This document shows, in pieces, positions 59,869 through 64,000 of a stretch of 64,000 nucleotides of DNA. The position numbers and the translations under genes are program-made. How positions within the stretch are numbered: position 1 is the stretch's first letter; every line of letters begins with the position of its first letter. The notes beneath the pieces are model-generated. The model was not told the DNA's origin, searched no databases, and saw only the letters and a program-made list of their open reading frames with translations. Origin of the DNA: Laccaria trichodermophora (lineage: Eukaryota; Basidiomycota; Agaricomycetes; Agaricales; Hydnangiaceae); the NCBI GenBank assembly GCA_018417955.1, contig JACTVC010000005.1:1488001-1552000 (forward strand). The letters are read 5' to 3'.

Positions 59869-61716
59869 ATGTCTTCGCAACAGGTATTTGACCCAACATT
59901 CGCGTCCATCGTCGAACTCCCAGACTATATGCAACCATGGCCGATACTCTGTGAAAATCATCCCCTTGCTCAATTTCACGCAAAGTTTTGGGGCAAGAAT
60001 ATGGCGGACGAGGAGAAGCAGTGGCTGGACACACAAAAGGCCAGTCCTGCTACGGGAAGTGAATTTGGGCTACGGAATCAGGTAGGAGAGGAGCGTATGG
60101 ACGCCCTCGTCAACGAGAAGATGATAGTGGATGAAACCACGGGTGAGGCAACGACAATGGATCCAGACGACGATATCATTCCGGGTTGTTATATGCTCGA
60201 CATTGGCATTGATGGACTGATTTCAAAACTGTGGATCAGAGCTGAATACATTCGTGTTTTCAATTCTGTTAACGCTCATTATGATGAACCCTCGTTCGTC
60301 AATAAAGCTCCCTGTGCAGTCGTCACAGGCCAACCCGGGATCGGTGAGCTTGCTGCCTTCTCTGATTTGTTTCAAAAATGACACCTTTGCATAAAGGCAA
60401 GAGCGTATGGGTCTATTACGCTTTGCGCCGATGCCTTGCCGAGAGGAGACCGGTTATTTGGTACTTCAAACAGCGCTACCGCTTGTTTGTGGAGGAAGGT
60501 GTCTACGAGATGCCTAACGACTTCCAGAGAGCCGAACTCGAACCATTCATTTGGACCTTGGTCGATTCCGATGAGGCCCCGAAGGGTGTTCCAGACTATC
60601 TAGTCCCGCGCGGCACTCCACTTTTTGTCATCTTCTCCACCTCACCACGTCGTGCAAGGTGGTCCCGTTTACACAAGACGGTGATGGCCCCGGCAGTCGC
60701 GATCATGAATCCATGGAAAAGGAAAGAGATCTTACGAGTGTAAGTCCAGTATTTGATTTTGCGACAAAGCTCACAGCTTGAGAAAATGTAGTGCATCAAT
60801 ACACCCCCGAGGTCGCATCAATGAGTCTCGCACGATCGAAATATTCGACCAGCTTGGTCCTACCCCTCGCCTCTGTATCGAATATCAACTAGACCCTAAT
60901 GCTCTGAGTTTGTATGAAAAGGACATCTGCACTGCACTCTCGAAGGTCACGTCAAAAGACCTGGAATTGTTGCTCATCGCCGCTGGCAATGGGGGCCTTG
61001 GGATTGATTCCATGTTTGACACGATTGCTCTCCTCAGTCGCCAATCATTAGACGACGTGTATAGCCCAGGCGGCATGGCCACTCCCATCACTCCTTACAT
61101 CCAATCAAGACTCTCTTATCGGTTCCGCAACCTGGAACGCAAGGAACTTTTACGTCTCTACAAAACCTTTTCAAAGGTGCCTAAAGGTAGGAAGATGGCT
61201 GGTGTTTTCTGCGAGGCCCTCGCACAGAGAATCCTTCAGGAGGGGATCACACTCGAGGTCGTTCCGATGGTCAAGTTGGATGAAGCCCGAAATGGAGTGC
61301 CTCAGTGGTGCTCCGGCCACGTATCCACAATCAAGTCGAAACCGGAGGAACAGCGTATGGTGGCGTTGAACATCGATATCGATCCCATCCGAACGGAAGA
61401 ATTCGCAGAAAACAAACGACTGTCCCTTGCCCGCGATGTCATGTATGTCCCGGAAGCGGACAACAAGGTGGCACTCAACTCATTCATCTGGCTCAACGAG
61501 GGGCTTTTCATTTTCCAATTCACTACTGCAGAAGCCCATGGTCTACTCGACTATTTGAAAGAATATGTGGATCCATTCCCATCAAGCTGGAAACTTTTAT
61601 TTATCGTCGGACCCAAGCAGCAACTAGTCTGTCCACAACCACGAAATGCCACCCTACGTGAGTTGGATATGTACTCTGCGATAGTTGATGTAGAGGCAGA
61701 ACTATCTTACTGGTAG
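59869..61716 (+). CDS. Crinkler/RHS-like P-loop protein, three exons, 580 aa
   Basis: Exons 59869-60343, 60397-60739 and 60792-61716 join to 1743 nt. The first intron splits a Walker A motif, GQPGIGKS, at about residues 154-161, followed by VWVYYALRRCLAERRPVIWY. The C-terminal half includes YQLDPNALSLYEKDICTALS, LSYRFRNLERKELLRLY and KMAGVFCEALAQRILQEG. The order (P-loop NTPase with GxPGIGKS, then a C-terminal region with a GxxFExxAxR-like helix) matches the Crinkler/retrotransposon-hot-spot class of eukaryotic effector-like proteins expanded in mushrooms. Those are thought to act inside cells in conflict between organisms or with mobile DNA. No signal peptide is seen. The class assignment is from motif memory; the nuclease domain was not verified. 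The gene lies between two copies of the neighbouring oxidoreductase 3' end. Confidence 0.6.
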
Positions 61717-61763
61717 GACCAAACTGGGCTGTCCGTCGTCGTACAACTTGAACTATTGTAATG

Positions 61764-62118
61764 TCGTTGTACCTGATCTCTAACACGACTCGTTCACCTT
61801 GGTCTCCGATGGGTTCCCACAGAAGTCGGCAGATGATAGGATCAAGCTGATGTAGTGTGGTGGTAAAGTCGAGCATCTACATTCGCGTGCAGAACAATTA
61901 TCGGCACAAATGAATGGTTCGTATCAACATGTGGCATACATGAGGTAGAAAGGAATGTCCGTATGGGAGATTCATCAGGAGATCAGGAATCGGAGTGAGA
62001 GAGTTGGTAAGGTAGTGAGAGTAACGTTGATAACGTCTAATATAAGGGAATAAGTTACGTTCAAGCTATATATGTTGCGTGCGTGAAATATCGTCCCAGA
62101 GATCTCTGCAGCGTCTAG
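61764..62118 (+). repeat. Second copy of the oxidoreductase 3' end and flank
   Basis: ACCTGATCTCTAACACGACT followed by GATGGGTTCCCACA here matches ACCTGATCTCTAACACCACT and GATGGGTTCCCACA at 59206-59250. CGTGCAGAACAATTATCGGC matches 59485-59500, and CATATGTTGCGTGCG-type sequence near 62070 matches 59643-59657. The copy lacks about 200 bp of coding sequence. It is the downstream partner of a direct repeat that encloses the Crinkler-like gene. Confidence 0.8.
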
Positions 62119-62225
62119 GAATTCAAGAGTCCAAAGTCAAAGTCCAAAGTCCAAAAATAAACGAAGTGACCATAGTTGGAGATATTGTAGATGTAATGAA
62201 CGGGAGTGATTATAGGGGGAACCAA

Positions 62226-64000
62226 TCAATACGAGAAGATCATCAACCACGGGTTAAGCACGATCTACACAAACGCAAGGGAAAAAAAATCTCATAATCA
62301 GCTCTCAAGAAACACCACCAAAGAGAAAGAGAAAACCCACAGGAAGAAGTATATGACACCCAACAACCAAAGAAAGCGGAATAACCAACGCATAGTTCCA
62401 CCCTTCGATCTGCCACCCAAACGGCACCACATCCGTCGTGAATATGATCATCATGGCAATGCAAGCAAAGCATATGATGAAGGACAACTTGAAGCGTTCC
62501 CAGATTCTTGGGACTGTGAGTGAATTGTTGTTGTTAGTGCTGAAGCATACATAAAGGAGGAAGGAAGGAAGGAAAAAAACACCAACCTTCAATCCAGAAT
62601 GAAGACCTTTCGACTTCTTTTCCTGTTGATCCCCAAGTCCTAAAATACATCATCAGCGGGCCGAAAAGTCGAGGCATAACAATATCTCACATATCGTACG
62701 AGAACAGATGCGCCAGGAGAGCGGTTGAGAGATGTATACTCAGCCCACCAAAGAAGAACAAGCTAATGAACAAAAATATCAGTCGTTGTCGTTGTCATCA
62801 TAATCTCACAACTTGTGAAAAAACTCACAAGAAAGGTATCCACCTCAGATTCTCCAAAAGCGCACCGGCCATATTCCTATGCCCAAGCCGATATTCCAAA
62901 AGCGTATACCCCACATTCCCTATACCAGGAAAGACAACAGTACACGCAAGGAGAATCTCGAAACTGTGTAGATAGAATTGATCGATTTGGAATGAAAGGC
63001 CCAGTAGGAGGTAGTTCATAATTGAGCCGAAACACGCGGCTGCGATACCGTCTGTAGATGGGACGTTAACAAGATTCAATTGATACTTGGACACGCATGA
63101 AATGATTGATGGACTTACAATACGAGAACATATCTAAAGCCGAGTACCAGTGAGCCAAATTAGAAAGACGAGAGACAAAATAAGGCATACAAGACATCAT
63201 TCCAATCTTATAATGAAGCGGTGCCTTCGACCATACGAAACCACGGAGTTGGGGACTGATAGGTCCATGACGCCACCACTTGATAAGTGGGTTGAAGATG
63301 ATCTCGTTACAGCCTACAACAACGCCATCATCAGCCTCGAGACATGCAATGGAAAGAGGGAAAGAGGCAAACCATAAGCATACTTCTGCCACCTCGCAAG
63401 CTCATCAACAACAGTCAACGACACACCCTCCTTGAACCCTCCCTCAGAATACGTCGCCCAGCGCAGAGTATACCCCTTCAACAAGAGCCTAAGCGCGAGA
63501 TCAAAGTCCTCCGAGACGTTAGCCTCCGACCACTGCTTTCGCCGCCCATCCGCCGGGTCGATGAACGCCGCGTCTTGCACTGCAGACCAGCGGAGAAAGG
63601 CATTATGTCCCACAAAAGGGGCTACTTCACCATTAGCGCACCCGAGAGATATACATTTGTTGATACGCCTCGTGAAGTGGGTTATGCCGTTTTCAAAGTA
63701 ATGGTGTGCGACTTGCATGACGTCTTTAAAGTTGGAAAAGTTGAGCACGTGTGAAAAAATAGTGGGAGAAAAGAGAGAGAGAGAAAGAGAGAGGGAAACT
63801 TACCAGATTCATGTTGGATAATAGCCACATCCGGAGACTCTCCCATCTCCCTTGCAGCATCCCTAAAACAATCCTTTACAATGGCTTAGCCAACGTCCTC
63901 ACAAAAAAGGGTCACTCAAAACATACCTCCGGGACAACCGTATCCGAATCAATAATCAAAATAATCTCGCCCACCCTCAACGACTTTCCATTCGCACAGC
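62226..64000 (-). CDS. Membrane glycosyltransferase family 2, C-terminal part, runs off right edge
   Basis: Exons on the minus strand: 64000-63927, 63873-63804, 63723-63373, 63313-63191, 63133-63119, 63051-62829, 62762-62691, 62639-62587, 62513-62341 and 62264-62226. They give IILIIDSDTVVPE (DxD), DCFRDAAREMGESPDVAIIQ, CANGEVAPFVGHNAFLRWSA, ANVSEDFDLALRLLLKGYTL (ED acceptor site), GVSLTVVDELARWQKYAYG, hydrophobic membrane helices and the end LNPWLMIFSY. This is a processive-type fungal GT2 of the group related to hyaluronan and cellulose synthases; members are needed for hyphal growth on surfaces. Product polysaccharide is unknown. One exon (63133-63119) is only 15 nt. The N-terminal part lies outside the window. 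Confidence 0.85.

Overview
The window looks like nuclear DNA of a basidiomycete fungus, most likely an Agaricomycete. Protein genes are split by many short introns of about 45-80 bp with GT-AG (once GC-AG) borders. The recognisable families are typical of mushrooms: a Ser-rich Agaricomycete orphan, an F-box protein with divergent repeats, an arrestin-like protein with a long Pro/Ser tail, a NACHT-ankyrin NLR, a Crinkler/RHS-like P-loop protein, and KDZ, hAT and Tc1/mariner transposons. All exon models were built by hand from splice motifs and reading-frame continuity. No search was run, so family names rest on motif recognition.

Left part (1-28.2 kb), ordinary gene space: an IML1 (SEACIT/GATOR1) gene runs off the left edge on the minus strand. 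After 4.7 kb without a clear gene comes a Ser-rich orphan (6.7-7.6 kb). The next 8 kb is sparse and holds a four-copy hairpin minisatellite at 9.3-9.7 kb. An unrecognised minus-strand gene end (15.7-16.4 kb), a Cdc4-like WD40 gene lacking a visible F-box (17.1-18.4 kb), an F-box gene (18.8-19.8 kb) and a ten-exon arrestin-like gene (20.2-23.9 kb) follow. Two diverged tandem copies of an unknown gene lie at 25.5-28.2 kb.

Middle part (28.5-49.3 kb), AT-rich repeat island: a decayed hAT transposase gene, a KDZ transposase 3' fragment, a Tc1/mariner remnant, a tRNA-like SINE candidate, two ~0.8 kb and two 267-bp TA-flanked inverted-repeat elements, one 692-bp hAT-type element with a perfect 8-bp target duplication, a minus-strand KDZ-associated gene, several tandem arrays, and seven copies of an unusual element built from GGAAT-type units. 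The island runs into a minus-strand STAND/NLR gene (49.8-54.5 kb) whose 18 complete ankyrin repeats are nearly identical and whose frame ends in a nonsense codon inside repeat 19.

Right part (54.5-64 kb): an unresolved coding-like stretch, then a partial, internally deleted pseudogene copy of the arrestin gene together with its 3' flank (55.9-57.7 kb). The repeat island and NLR therefore sit between two direct copies of the same gene. Next come an eight-exon medium-chain oxidoreductase, a Crinkler/RHS-like P-loop gene sandwiched between two copies of the oxidoreductase 3' end, and a family 2 glycosyltransferase running off the right edge.

The genes do not form one pathway. The coherent story is a duplication- and transposon-driven accessory island carrying an NLR, next to an effector-type P-loop gene, inside otherwise conserved housekeeping sequence.
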